Positions 43,928 to 52,178 of a stretch of 64,000 nt of DNA are shown in pieces. The position numbers were made by a program, and so were the translations under genes. Source of the DNA: Cystobacter fuscus (GTDB lineage Bacteria; Myxococcota; Myxococcia; Myxococcales; Myxococcaceae); assembly GCF_002305875.1 (NCBI RefSeq), contig NZ_CP022098.1, positions 744,001-808,000 of the forward strand, given 5' to 3'. Numbering within the stretch: position 1 is the stretch's first letter; every line of letters begins with the position of its first letter. The notes beneath the pieces are model-generated. The model was given only the letters and a program-made list of their open reading frames with translations, made no database searches and was not told the DNA's origin.

Positions 43928-44914
43928 ATGGCGTACGAGTCCGCGAAGTCATCCACGAAGAATCAGGCCACGAAGGTCGGTACCTCGGCCAAGTCCGCCG
44001 CCAAGCTGGCTGCCACCAGCGGCGACACGAAGTCCGGCATGCCCGCGATGTCGGGCAGCGAGGTGACGTTCCAGGAGTGTGAAGCCATCGAGGAGGAGAT
44101 CGCGGCGCTCAAGGTGGCCTACGAGCATTACTTCATGGGCAACGAGCGCGTCCCTCCAACGCGGCAGTACGAGGACCTGAAGAAGCGCGTGATGCGGCTC
44201 AAGAGCAGCTTCGTGCGCAACACCTCGGCGAAGTTCCGCGTGCAGAGCATCCACGGCAAGTTCACCACCTACGAGCGGCTGTGGCAGCGCACGATTCAGG
44301 AGATCGAGAACGGCACCTACAAGCGGGACGTGGCCAAGGCCCGTCGCCGCAATGACAAGAAGTCGGGCTCCGACAGGCCGCGCACCCACGGCTCGCTGGA
44401 GTTGCCCGACGATGAGCTGGACTCGCTGGACGGGCCCGTGCGCGGCGTGCCGTCGGTGGCCCCGTTGGTGCCGTCGGTGGCACCCCTGGTGCCGTCGGTG
44501 GCGCCGGTGGCGCCCGCGGTCAAGCCCCTGGTGCCCTCCGTGGCGCCCGTCATTCCGGCCATCGCGCCCCTGGTGCCGTCGGTGGCGCCCGCGGTCAAGC
44601 CCCTGGTGCCCTCCGTGGCGCCCGTGGCGGCCCGTCCCGCGGCGCCTCCCCGTGTCGCTCCGCCCGCGGCGCGTCCCGCCGCCGCGTCCGGCTCGAACGA
44701 CCTGTCCGACGCCCGGCTCAAGTCCGTGTACGACGCCTACGTGGCGGCCAAGCGCAACAACAAGGAGGACACCTCCAAGATGAGCTACGACTCCGTGGCC
44801 GCCTCGCTGCGCAAGCAGGTGCCGGAGTTGATGAAGCAGCACAAGGCGAGCTCGGTGGAGTTCAAGGTCGTCATCAAGGATGGCAAGGCCGTGCTCAAGG
44901 CCGTGCCCAAGTAG
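43928..44914 (+). CDS. Myxobacterial protein with proline-rich repeats
   Basis: A 328-residue protein. A low-complexity Ser/Thr/Lys head is followed by a helical domain (about 45-150; FQECEAIEEEIAALKVAYEHYF, RQYEDLKKRVMRLKSSFVRN, YERLWQRTIQEIENG). A linker with repeated PSVAP and AVKP units spans about 174-232, and the C-terminal part has a helical end region (LSDARLKSVYDAYVAAKRNN). It resembles conserved hypothetical proteins of Myxococcus; no function is known to me. ATG 43928 or GTG 43922 may be used. Confidence 0.7.
   Translation: MAYESAKSSTKNQATKVGTSAKSAAKLAATSGDTKSGMPAMSGSEVTFQECEAIEEEIAALKVAYEHYFMGNERVPPTRQYEDLKKRVMRLKSSFVRNTSAKFRVQSIHGKFTTYERLWQRTIQEIENGTYKRDVAKARRRNDKKSGSDRPRTHGSLELPDDELDSLDGPVRGVPSVAPLVPSVAPLVPSVAPVAPAVKPLVPSVAPVIPAIAPLVPSVAPAVKPLVPSVAPVAARPAAPPRVAPPAARPAAASGSNDLSDARLKSVYDAYVAAKRNNKEDTSKMSYDSVAASLRKQVPELMKQHKASSVEFKVVIKDGKAVLKAVPK
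44447..44623 (+). repeat. Tandem repeats encoding PSVAP units
   Basis: Units of about 15 bp (GTGCCGTCGGTGGCG or close variants, encoding VPSVA) and a larger unit of about 60 bp containing GCGGTCAAGCCC, each repeated. Such repeats can change copy number by slippage. They stay in frame in the host gene. Confidence 0.8.
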
Positions 44915-44926
44915 GCGCCCGCGCGG

Positions 44927-45436
44927 ATGAACCAGGACCTCGAGTCGCTCAAGGCGCGGGTGAGCGGGCTGTCGGTGATGATCTTCGACATCGACGGCAC
45001 GCTCACGGACGGACGCATCTTCTGGGTGCCCAACTCGGGCTGGACGCAGATGTACAGCGTGCGCGACGGCATGGGCATCAAGCGGCTGCAGGAGGCGGGC
45101 CTGGAGGTGGCGGCCATCTCCGGCGGGGACAGCCTCTCGGCGCAGATGCGGATGCAGTCGCTGGGCATCAAGCACGTGCACTTCGGCAGTCAGGACAAGG
45201 TGGCGCACTTCGAGACGCTGCTGGAGCTGCTCAAGGTGACGCCGGAGCGGTGTGGCTACATGGGGGACGAGCTGGTGGATCTGCCGCTGCTCCAGGCGGT
45301 GGGCTTCTCGGCGGCGCCCCCCGAGGCCCCGGACGAGGTGCGCTCCCGGGTGCACTATGTCGCGCAGCGGGCGGCGGGCTTCGGCGCGGCGCGTGAGGTG
45401 TGTGAGTTCATCCTCCGACACCGCCGTGTGCCCTGA
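44927..45436 (+). CDS. KdsC-like HAD phosphatase
   Basis: A 169-residue HAD-superfamily (C0-type) phosphatase of the 3-deoxy-D-manno-octulosonate-8-phosphate phosphatase (KdsC) group. It carries DxDGT (VMIFDIDGTLTDG, residues 19-27), SGG with Ser near 66 (AISGGDSLSA), Lys (SQDKVAHFE) and GDELVDLPLL near 112. KdsC acts in the lipopolysaccharide Kdo pathway; related nucleotide or sugar phosphatases are possible. Start at ATG 44927, 13 bases after the previous stop. Confidence 0.87.
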   Translation: MNQDLESLKARVSGLSVMIFDIDGTLTDGRIFWVPNSGWTQMYSVRDGMGIKRLQEAGLEVAAISGGDSLSAQMRMQSLGIKHVHFGSQDKVAHFETLLELLKVTPERCGYMGDELVDLPLLQAVGFSAAPPEAPDEVRSRVHYVAQRAAGFGAAREVCEFILRHRRVP

Positions 45437-45535
45437 CTCTGTCGGGTGTTGAGCCTTCTCCCCTCCCAAAACGCCCACCCGTCGCACGAAGTGGTTCCCC
45501 CCAGGCGAGCGCATCCCTAGGTTGCGCGCCGCGCG

Positions 45536-45553
45536 AGGGCCCCCGTGGGCCCT
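45536..45553 (+). terminator. Possible terminator hairpin after kdsC-like gene
   Basis: AGGGCCC, four-base loop, GGGCCCT: a perfect 7-bp hairpin with no T run, in a 161-bp gap. Weak evidence. Confidence 0.25.
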
Positions 45554-45597
45554 GGCGGACGCGAACGGGCATTGGACCGGACAACCCGAGGTGGGAG

Positions 45598-45975
45598 ATG
45601 GCTGGAGGGACACGACGCTGGAGGCTCGCGGGGGCGATGGTGGTGCTCTGGATGGCGAGCGGATGCGTGGTCGACTTCCCCCAGGACGAGGCCCAGGCGC
45701 GGCTCGCGCTGCTCGAGGAGGAGGATCGGCGCATGGACGCGGCGTTCGACGCCGTGGAGGTCCGGCTGCTGGGCAATCAGGCCCGCATGCACCTGTGGCA
45801 GGAGCTGGAGCAGCGGCACGGCCAGGTGTCCGCCATCCAGTGCCAGGTGTCGGAGGATCATCTGCGGGGCATGGCGAACCTGCTGAAGCGGCAGGAGGAG
45901 AAGGCGCGTGCTCAACGCGTGGCGTCAGCGGGCACGGTCCTCTCCTCGGCCTTCCAGGGAGCGATGAGCCGCTAG
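45598..45975 (+). CDS. Small predicted lipoprotein
   Basis: A 125-residue protein with a signal peptide and a probable lipobox (WMASGCVVD, Cys near residue 23). The rest is a single long helical segment rich in Glu/Gln/Arg/Ala (ARLALLEEEDRRMDAAFDAVEVRL; LLKRQEEKARAQR), likely a coiled coil. No family is recognised. It begins a run of three small lipoprotein genes on this strand. Confidence 0.65.
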   Translation: MAGGTRRWRLAGAMVVLWMASGCVVDFPQDEAQARLALLEEEDRRMDAAFDAVEVRLLGNQARMHLWQELEQRHGQVSAIQCQVSEDHLRGMANLLKRQEEKARAQRVASAGTVLSSAFQGAMSR

Positions 45976-46035
45976 GCCCCTGGCGGGTGTCGAGTGCGTG
46001 ACGGAGCGGCCGAATCCGGCTAGAACTCCGGCCCC

Positions 46036-46287
46036 GTGAGAACCCGGATCACAGCGCTCATCCTCGCCACCGTGACCGGGCTCGCGGGCTGTGGCCCCTC
46101 CGACTCCGAGGCGTGCAAGCCCGTGAGCGTGCTCGATGCTCAGGGCGGGGCCTACCGCTGTGTCGCCTCCGAGGACTGTCCGCGTTCGCCGACCATGACG
46201 TTGTGCGTGAGGGACATTCCGGGCCCCTTGGAATGCATCCGTTGTCTGGACACCTACTGTGTCCGCGTCCCGCCGGAGACCTGCTAG
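46036..46287 (+). CDS. Small cysteine-rich lipoprotein
   Basis: An 83-residue protein with lipobox TGLAGC (Cys near residue 19) and six further cysteines (EACKP, YRCVASEDCP, LCVRD, CIRCLDTYC). GTG 46036 is chosen from the signal sequence. Its stop codon TAG shares a base with the GTG start of the next gene, so the two are co-translated. The function is unknown. Confidence 0.65.
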   Translation: MRTRITALILATVTGLAGCGPSDSEACKPVSVLDAQGGAYRCVASEDCPRSPTMTLCVRDIPGPLECIRCLDTYCVRVPPETC

Positions 46288-47231
46288 TGCGGCGTTCCCT
46301 TCTCCTCCTGGCCCTCGTGCTCGCCCCGGGTTGCTCCCGAGACGGCGCCACCGATCACCTGCAGCGCGCCCGCGACTCCGTCTACGAGAAGCGTCCCGAC
46401 GAGGCGCTCGTGGAGTACCGCAAGGCGCTGGATGCGCTGCGGATGGATGACTCCCCCCAGGCCCCGGTGCTCCGGGCGCGCGCGCTCAAGGGCGCCGCGG
46501 ACGTGTACTGGCTGGAGCTGCGCAAGGTGAAGGAGGCGGTGAGCGTCTACAAGGAGCTCATCACCCAGTGTCCCGAGTCTCCCGAGGCCCAGGAGTCCCG
46601 GGTGGTGCTCGCCGAGCTGCTGCGGGTGCACTTCCGCGACCCCCGCGGCGCCATTGATCAGCTCACCGCCGCGCTCGCGCGCAATCCGCCCCAGGGCGCC
46701 GAGCTGCACTACCAGGTGGCCAAGCTGTACTTCGAGCTGCAGGACTACAGCCAGTGCGTGCTCGAGTCGCGCAAGCTGGTCGAGCGCTTCGCCACCAGCG
46801 CCTTCGTGGACGACGCGCTCTTCCTCCAGGCCCAGGCGCTGCACATGCAGTCGGTCCAGGGCTCCCCGAGCACCGCCGAGGTGCAGCGCTTCCGGCAGGA
46901 GGCCTCGCTCGCCTACGCGGATCTGCTCACGCGCTTTGGCGACTCGGAGCTGGCCCCGCACGCCATGTTCGAGGCGGGCAAGCTCAAGGCCGAGGCGGGT
47001 GACAACGAGAAGGCCATCGAGATGTGGGTGCAGGCCCTCAAGAGCCACCCGGATCCGTCCATGGTGCAGGACGCCATCGCCCGGGCGCGCCGCCGCCTCG
47101 CCGCGACGACGCCGGAGAACATCGGCTCGCGCGTGTCGGCCTTCGCCAAGGTCCCCGCGCGGCCCGCGCGCACCTCGGTGGAGGCGGTGGGCGGCTCGGC
47201 CGAGGAGGCTGCGAGGGATCACGGCGACTGA
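46287..47231 (+). CDS. TPR-containing lipoprotein
   Basis: A 314-residue lipoprotein (lipobox LVLAPGC, Cys near residue 15) with repeats of the tetratricopeptide type: DHLQRARDSVYEKRPDEALVEYRKAL, AVSVYKELITQCPESPEAQES, LHYQVAKLYFELQDYSQCVLESR and LAYADLLTRFGDSELAPHAMFEAG. The layout is like periplasmic BamD or PilF-type scaffolds, though without their specific signatures. GTG 46287 overlaps the previous stop by one base. Probably an envelope assembly protein; not proven. Confidence 0.8.
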   Translation: MRRSLLLLALVLAPGCSRDGATDHLQRARDSVYEKRPDEALVEYRKALDALRMDDSPQAPVLRARALKGAADVYWLELRKVKEAVSVYKELITQCPESPEAQESRVVLAELLRVHFRDPRGAIDQLTAALARNPPQGAELHYQVAKLYFELQDYSQCVLESRKLVERFATSAFVDDALFLQAQALHMQSVQGSPSTAEVQRFRQEASLAYADLLTRFGDSELAPHAMFEAGKLKAEAGDNEKAIEMWVQALKSHPDPSMVQDAIARARRRLAATTPENIGSRVSAFAKVPARPARTSVEAVGGSAEEAARDHGD

Positions 47232-47687
47232 GCTCGCCGGCGACGCCCTCCCGCTTCACCTTCGCGTCCACGCCGTCGAGGAACACGCGTGTGTCATCCG
47301 GCGCGAGCACACTTCCCTGGAAAGCGTTCCCACCCGTCCCCTGGGAGAGAGCCGGGGTGGGGGACTTCCCCCGGATACCCCCACCCCGGCCCTCGTTCAG
47401 CGTACCGGCCCGGCCTCCTGCTGAAATCGGTGGAGGTCCAGTGCTCTCGCTCGACCGCGGCGTCCTCGTGGACGCGGGGAGCGGGAGAGCTCGCCGGTGC
47501 TGCCCGTTCCAGTGCCGCGCGCTCAGGCGGAGCTCATTCCTGGTATCGTGGAATTTTTCCTTCTGCTTATAACAAAGACTCCGAGTGTAAGCAGAGATAA
47601 TTTGTAAACGACCGCACGTTGAGAATCAAGCGATCCACCTGGAGTGAAGGGGGCCGGGAGGAGGGGGTCGCGTGGTATGGAGCGCTC
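47232..47687 (+). other. 456-bp intergenic region
   Basis: No gene is supported. The reverse strand near 47232-47310 keeps a short open segment that may be decayed coding sequence. A strong hairpin occurs at 47351-47390. The last 150 bases are AT-richer (around 47540-47620) and probably hold the hemL promoter; I cannot place it exactly. Confidence 0.6.
47351..47390 (+). terminator. Perfect 13-bp inverted repeat, terminator-like
   Basis: GCCGGGGTGGGGG pairs with CCCCCACCCCGGC around a 14-base loop. No T run follows. It lies 119 bp after the TPR lipoprotein gene and would suit a terminator for that operon. Confidence 0.4.
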
Positions 47688-48983
47688 ATGAACCACTCGC
47701 AGAGCAAGGCCCTCTTCTCGCGTGCGCAGGAGCTCATTCCGGGAGGGGTGAACTCACCGGTGCGCGCCTTTCGTGGAGTTGGTGGCGAGCCCGTCTTCTT
47801 CAAGGAGGGGGCGGGCGCGTGGCTGACGGACGTGGATGGCAACCGGTACGTGGACCTGGTGGGAAGCTGGGGTCCGCTCATCCTCGGCCATGCGTGGCCG
47901 CCGGTGGTGGCGGCCATCACCGAGGCGGCGCGCCGGGGGACGACGTTCGGGGCGCCCACGGACGTGGAGGTGCAGTTCGCCGAACTCATCTGCGCCACGG
48001 TGCCGAGCGTGGAGAAGGTGCGGCTGGTGTCCAGCGGCACGGAGGCCACGGTGGCGGCCATCCGGCTGGCGCGGGGCTTCACGGGCCGCGACCACATCCT
48101 CAAGTTCGAGGGCTGCTTCCACGGCGCGGGCGATCCCTTCCTGGTGAAGGCGGGCAGCGGCGTGGAGACGCTGGGACTGCCGGACTCGCCGGGGGTGCCC
48201 GCGGCGGTGGCGGGGCTCACGCTGACGGTGCCCTTCAATGACCTGGGGGCGGTGGAGCGGCTGTTCGCCGAGCGCGCCAAGGACATCGCCTGCGCCATCA
48301 TCGAGCCGGTGGTGGGCAACATGGGCGTGCTCATCCCCGAGGAGGGCTACCTCCAGGGGCTCCAGGCGCTGTGCCGGGCGCACGGGGTGCTCTTCGTGCT
48401 GGACGAGGTGATGACGGGCTTCCGGCTCGCGCGCGGCGGCGCCCAGGAGGTGTACGGGCTGCGGCCGGACCTGAGCACCTTCGGCAAGGTGGTGGGCGGA
48501 GGCATGCCGCTGGCGGCCTACGGCGGGCGGCGCGACGTCATGGCGAAGGTGGCGCCCGAGGGGCCGGTGTACCAGTCGGGCACGCTGTCGGGGAACCCCG
48601 TGGCGGTGGCCGCGGGCCTGGCGACGCTCCAGGCCCTGCGCTCGCCGGGCGTGTACGAGCGTCTGGACGCGATTGGCCGGGAGCTGGAGGCGGGTCTGCG
48701 CGCGGAGGCGGAGGAGGCGCGCGTGCCCGTCACCATCAACCGCGTGGGCAGCATGTTCACCGTCTTCTTCACCGAGGGGCCGGTGTTCGACTACGCGAGC
48801 GCGAAGAAGAGCGACACGGCGCGCTACGGCCGCTTCTTCCACCACATGCTGGAGGAGGGCGTGTACCTGCCGCCCAGCCAGTTCGAGTCGGCCTTCCTGT
48901 CCCTGTCCATCAACGAGCCCGAGGTGGCGCACCTCCTCCGGGCCGCTCGCCGGGCGTTCCGCGCGCTTGGACAAGGCTCCTGA
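47688..48983 (+). CDS. hemL: Glutamate-1-semialdehyde 2,1-aminomutase
   Basis: A 431-residue PLP enzyme of heme synthesis that converts glutamate-1-semialdehyde to 5-aminolevulinate in the C5 pathway. Recognised sequence: SRAQELIPGGVNSPVRAF at the start, SSGTEATVAAIRLARG, FEGCFHGAGD, DEVMTGFR, the PLP lysine in TFGKVVGGGMP and YQSGTLSGNP. Length is normal. ATG 47688 fits the family's N-terminus. The next gene, a Ser/Thr kinase, begins at TTG 48967 inside its last codons. Confidence 0.96.
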   Translation: MNHSQSKALFSRAQELIPGGVNSPVRAFRGVGGEPVFFKEGAGAWLTDVDGNRYVDLVGSWGPLILGHAWPPVVAAITEAARRGTTFGAPTDVEVQFAELICATVPSVEKVRLVSSGTEATVAAIRLARGFTGRDHILKFEGCFHGAGDPFLVKAGSGVETLGLPDSPGVPAAVAGLTLTVPFNDLGAVERLFAERAKDIACAIIEPVVGNMGVLIPEEGYLQGLQALCRAHGVLFVLDEVMTGFRLARGGAQEVYGLRPDLSTFGKVVGGGMPLAAYGGRRDVMAKVAPEGPVYQSGTLSGNPVAVAAGLATLQALRSPGVYERLDAIGRELEAGLRAEAEEARVPVTINRVGSMFTVFFTEGPVFDYASAKKSDTARYGRFFHHMLEEGVYLPPSQFESAFLSLSINEPEVAHLLRAARRAFRALGQGS

Positions 48984-50340
48984 GTCACAGGCCCAAGGGC
49001 CCGTCTCCTTCGGCCCCTATACCCTGGTGCGGCGCATCGGGTACGGGGGCATGGGGGAGGTGTTCCTCGCGCGCGAGGAGCGGCCGGGCCGTGCCTGCGT
49101 GGTGAAGAAGGTGTTGCCGGGGCTCGCCGGCAACGCGCAGTTCCTCGCCCGCTTCCGGGACGAGGCGCGCGTGGTGCGGCGGCTGAGCCACCCCAACATC
49201 GCCCGCGTGTGGGACATGGGCGAGGTGGCCGGTGAGCTCTACCTCGCCATGGAGTACGTGGCCGGCAAGACGCTCAACCGGCTCGCCTGGCGGCTGCGCA
49301 AACAGGGCCGGACGTTGCCCGTGGGGCTCGCCCTGCTCGTGGCCGAGCGCATGTGCCAGGGCCTCGCCCACGCGCACGACGTGACGGACGAGCACGGCCA
49401 CCCGCTGCACCTGGTGCACCGCGACCTGTCTCCCGCCAACGTGTGCATCTCCTACGCGGGCGAGGTGAAGATCATCGACTTCGGCGCGGCGCAGTCCACG
49501 CTCAAGGAGGCCCAGACGGCGCCCAGCGTGGTGATGGGCAGCCTCGCGTACATGGCGCCGGAGCATGCGCGCAAGCAGCGCGTGGATCGGCGCGCGGACG
49601 TGTACGCGACGGGGGTGGTGCTCTGGGAGCTGCTCTCCTGGCAGCCCCTGGCCCAGCAGGGCGACGTTGTCGAGCGCTGGCGCCGCGCGGCCTACCCCGA
49701 GTGGGCTCCTCCCAGCCAGCACCGAGAGGGCCTGTCCCCGCGCGTGGACGCGGTGGTGATGAAGGCGCTGGCCACCGAGCCCGACGCGCGCTTCCAGGAC
49801 GCCACCACCTTCGCCCGCGCGTTGCGCTCGGTGCGCGAGGAGGTGTCGCCCGGCCTGGGTGACTCGGACCTGGCGCGGCTCATGAGCGACGCCTTCGCGC
49901 GCGAGAAGCGGGTGGAGGATGGCGTGCTCGGAGAGCTGCTCCGGGGCCGCTCCGCCCTGCGCCGTCCCCTCACCGAGAAGGAACTGCCCGCCTTCGCGCC
50001 TCCCACCGCGCTCGCCTTCGAGCACCGCGCGCTCGATGCGCCCGCGGACTTCCTGCCCTCCTCGGCGGTGACCCTGGTGGATGAGCCCGGGCCGCGCCTG
50101 GCGCGCTCGCCCACCTCTCGCGAGGTGCGCGTGGCCTTCGACGTGGACCTCTCCACGCACGAGTCCGAGGTGGCGCGGCGCGACGAGGGCTCCGGGCTGG
50201 TCCGCGCCGTCGTGGAGGACGTCGAGGACGAGGTGCTTCCCGCCAGCCCGGCGGCTCCTTCCTGGAAGGGCTGGCGTGCGGGGGCCTTGTTCCTCGCCGC
50301 GCTCGTGGTGGGTTTCCTCCTGGTGTGGCTGCTGGCCTGA
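48967..50340 (+). CDS. Membrane-anchored Ser/Thr protein kinase
   Basis: A 457-residue Hanks-type kinase. The domain at about 15-290 has GYGGMGEVF, the ATP lysine pair (CVVKKVL), HRDLSPAN with Ser in place of the usual Lys, DFGAA and APEH. A linker of about 140 residues leads to a single C-terminal transmembrane helix (AGALFLAALVVGFLLVWLL), so the kinase faces the cytoplasm. The start is TTG 48967, overlapping hemL by 17 bases; I see no strong ribosome site. The Lys-to-Ser change in the catalytic loop is common among myxobacterial kinases and does not by itself mean loss of activity. Confidence 0.88.
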   Translation: MDKAPESQAQGPVSFGPYTLVRRIGYGGMGEVFLAREERPGRACVVKKVLPGLAGNAQFLARFRDEARVVRRLSHPNIARVWDMGEVAGELYLAMEYVAGKTLNRLAWRLRKQGRTLPVGLALLVAERMCQGLAHAHDVTDEHGHPLHLVHRDLSPANVCISYAGEVKIIDFGAAQSTLKEAQTAPSVVMGSLAYMAPEHARKQRVDRRADVYATGVVLWELLSWQPLAQQGDVVERWRRAAYPEWAPPSQHREGLSPRVDAVVMKALATEPDARFQDATTFARALRSVREEVSPGLGDSDLARLMSDAFAREKRVEDGVLGELLRGRSALRRPLTEKELPAFAPPTALAFEHRALDAPADFLPSSAVTLVDEPGPRLARSPTSREVRVAFDVDLSTHESEVARRDEGSGLVRAVVEDVEDEVLPASPAAPSWKGWRAGALFLAALVVGFLLVWLLA

Positions 50341-50506
50341 GACACCGCGTGCGTCTTGTTCCACTCGGGCGGGATGGGAAATGCCCACCCTCTCCCGGGG
50401 GGTTATCGGGGATTGAACAGTCATGTCCGGGCTGTCCGCCGCCCGGTTCGTGGTTGGCTCCTGGCGCTACCCCTTGTGGTACAGGCTGTCCGTCAGGAGG
50501 AGTTTG

Positions 50507-51376
50507 TTGACCAACCGCATCCACGAGATCCTCAAAAACCACTCATCCGAGCTGTTGACGGAATGGTTTTCCAATCTGTCGAACAGCGGCGTTCGGCGTG
50601 ATGCACTGATGAAGGAAGGCGAACTGCGCGAGCAGTGCGCGGAGTTCCTCCGCCTGCTCACCCAGGCCAGCCAGCACGGCAACGTCGCCGACATCAATGC
50701 CTCGGTGTTCACGCCCGTGCGCGAGCTGCTCGAGCGGCTGTCGCGCTCGCGCAGCCTCCTGGGCTTCTCCCCGTCGGAGACGGCCACCTTCATCTTCAGC
50801 TTCAAGCAGCCCCTGTTCTCCTGGTTGCGCCGGGAGACCGCCAGCCAGCCGCAGCAGGTGGCCGAGGACATGTGGATTGCCACGCTGCTGCTCGACAAGC
50901 TCGGTCTGTTCACCACCGAGGTGCACCAGCGCACGCGTGAGGAGGTCATCATGCGCCAGCAGCAGGAGATGCTGGAGCTGTCCACGCCCGTGGTGCAGTT
51001 GTGGGATCGCATCGTGGCCCTGCCGCTCATCGGCACGCTGGACAGCGGGCGCACCCAGACGGTGATGGAGACGCTCCTGCAGCGCATCGTCGAGACGGGC
51101 GCGGAGATCGCCATCGTCGACATCACCGGCGTGCCCACCGTGGACACGCTCACCGCGCAGCACCTCATCAAGACCGTCACCGCCACGCGCCTCATGGGCG
51201 CGGAGTGCGTCATCAGCGGCATCCGTCCGCAGATCGCCCAGACCATCGTCCACCTGGGCGTGGACCTGTCCGGCGTGGTGACCAAGTCGAGCCTCGCGGG
51301 AGCCTTCCGCTGGGCGCTGCGGCGCATCAACCAGAACGTCCAGGCCCCCGGCGCCCAGGCCCCGGGCAAGGTCTAG
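50507..51376 (+). CDS. rsbR: RsbR-type stressosome STAS protein
   Basis: A 289-residue protein. Residues 1-150 are an RsbRD-type N-terminal helical domain (NHSSELLTEWFSNL, LLEQ-like). The C-terminal STAS domain (about 165-275) has the RsbR-conserved strings VDITGVPTVDTLTAQHL and GIRPQIAQTIVHLGVDLS, including the phosphorylatable threonine in VDT. RsbR and RsbS form the stressosome that holds RsbT. The start is TTG 50507, chosen for the AGGAGG site at 50495-50500; ATG 50423 would add 28 residues. First gene of a six-gene operon-like run. Confidence 0.9.
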   Translation: MTNRIHEILKNHSSELLTEWFSNLSNSGVRRDALMKEGELREQCAEFLRLLTQASQHGNVADINASVFTPVRELLERLSRSRSLLGFSPSETATFIFSFKQPLFSWLRRETASQPQQVAEDMWIATLLLDKLGLFTTEVHQRTREEVIMRQQQEMLELSTPVVQLWDRIVALPLIGTLDSGRTQTVMETLLQRIVETGAEIAIVDITGVPTVDTLTAQHLIKTVTATRLMGAECVISGIRPQIAQTIVHLGVDLSGVVTKSSLAGAFRWALRRINQNVQAPGAQAPGKV

Positions 51377-51391
51377 CGGAGGCCCCGGCTC

Positions 51392-51793
51392 ATGGAGCGT
51401 ATTCCCATCCTCCGCATGGGGCAGGTGCTGATCGTCACCATCCAGATGGACATGCACGATCAGGTCGCCGTGAACCTCCAGGACGATCTGACGTCGAGGA
51501 TCGTCGACACGGGCGCGCGCGGCGTGCTCATCGACATCTCCTCGCTCGAGGTGGTGGACTCCTTCATCGGACGCATCCTGGGCAACATCGCGACCATGTC
51601 ACGGGTGCTGGATGCCCAGACGGTCGTGGTGGGCATGCAGCCCGCGGTGGCCATCACCCTGGTGGAACTGGGCATGTCCCTGCCCGGCATCCGCACCGCC
51701 CTCAACATCGAGAAGGGGATGGTGCTGTTGCGAGCTTCCATAGAGGAGGACGAGGCTCGAATCGAGGTCTCGGATGAATATCTTGAGGAGTGA
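51392..51793 (+). CDS. rsbS: RsbS-type stressosome STAS protein
   Basis: A 133-residue single STAS domain. The conserved phosphorylation serine is in DISSLEVVDSFIGRILG, and the remainder matches RsbS (MSRVLDAQTVVVGMQPAVAITLVELG). It partners RsbR in the stressosome core and is the antagonist of RsbT. It ends four bases before the RsbT start. Confidence 0.93.
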   Translation: MERIPILRMGQVLIVTIQMDMHDQVAVNLQDDLTSRIVDTGARGVLIDISSLEVVDSFIGRILGNIATMSRVLDAQTVVVGMQPAVAITLVELGMSLPGIRTALNIEKGMVLLRASIEEDEARIEVSDEYLEE

Positions 51794-51797
51794 GATC

Positions 51798-52178
51798 ATG
51801 CCCATCCGCTCCTCCCAGGACCTGGTGCTGGTGCGCCAGGCGGTCCGTTCCTGGTCGGCTGAATTGAAGTTCAGCCTCGTGGAGCAGACGAAGATGGTGA
51901 CGGCGGCCAGTGAGCTGGCCCGCAACACCCTGGATTACGGGGGGGGAGGCAATGTCACCCTGCAACTGGTCCAGGATGGAATCCGGCGCGGTCTGCGGTT
52001 GTCTTTTGAAGATCAAGGGCCAGGGATTCCCGATGTCGAACTGGCGCTGCGTGATGGCTACACGTCGGGAGGCGGCATGGGACTGGGTCTGGGTGGCTCC
52101 AAGCGGCTGGTGAACGACTTCGAGATCGTCAGCAAGGTGGGGGAGGGCACACGGGTCACGGTGACGCGATGGAAGTGA
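51798..52178 (+). CDS. rsbT: RsbT-type switch kinase
   Basis: A 126-residue GHKL ATPase: N box ELARNTLDYGGGG, G1 DQGPGIPD, G2 GLGLGGSKRL. RsbT phosphorylates RsbR and RsbS and then, on release, activates a downstream phosphatase. ATG 51798 follows GAGGAGTGAG; ATG 51774 lies inside rsbS. The next gene overlaps its end by ten bases. Confidence 0.93.
   Translation: MPIRSSQDLVLVRQAVRSWSAELKFSLVEQTKMVTAASELARNTLDYGGGGNVTLQLVQDGIRRGLRLSFEDQGPGIPDVELALRDGYTSGGGMGLGLGGSKRLVNDFEIVSKVGEGTRVTVTRWK

Noticed and set aside
47038-47310. Minus-strand open frame across the end of the TPR lipoprotein gene
   Set aside because: Its start region looks weakly protein-like, but it overlaps a well-supported gene and then becomes Pro/Arg-rich.
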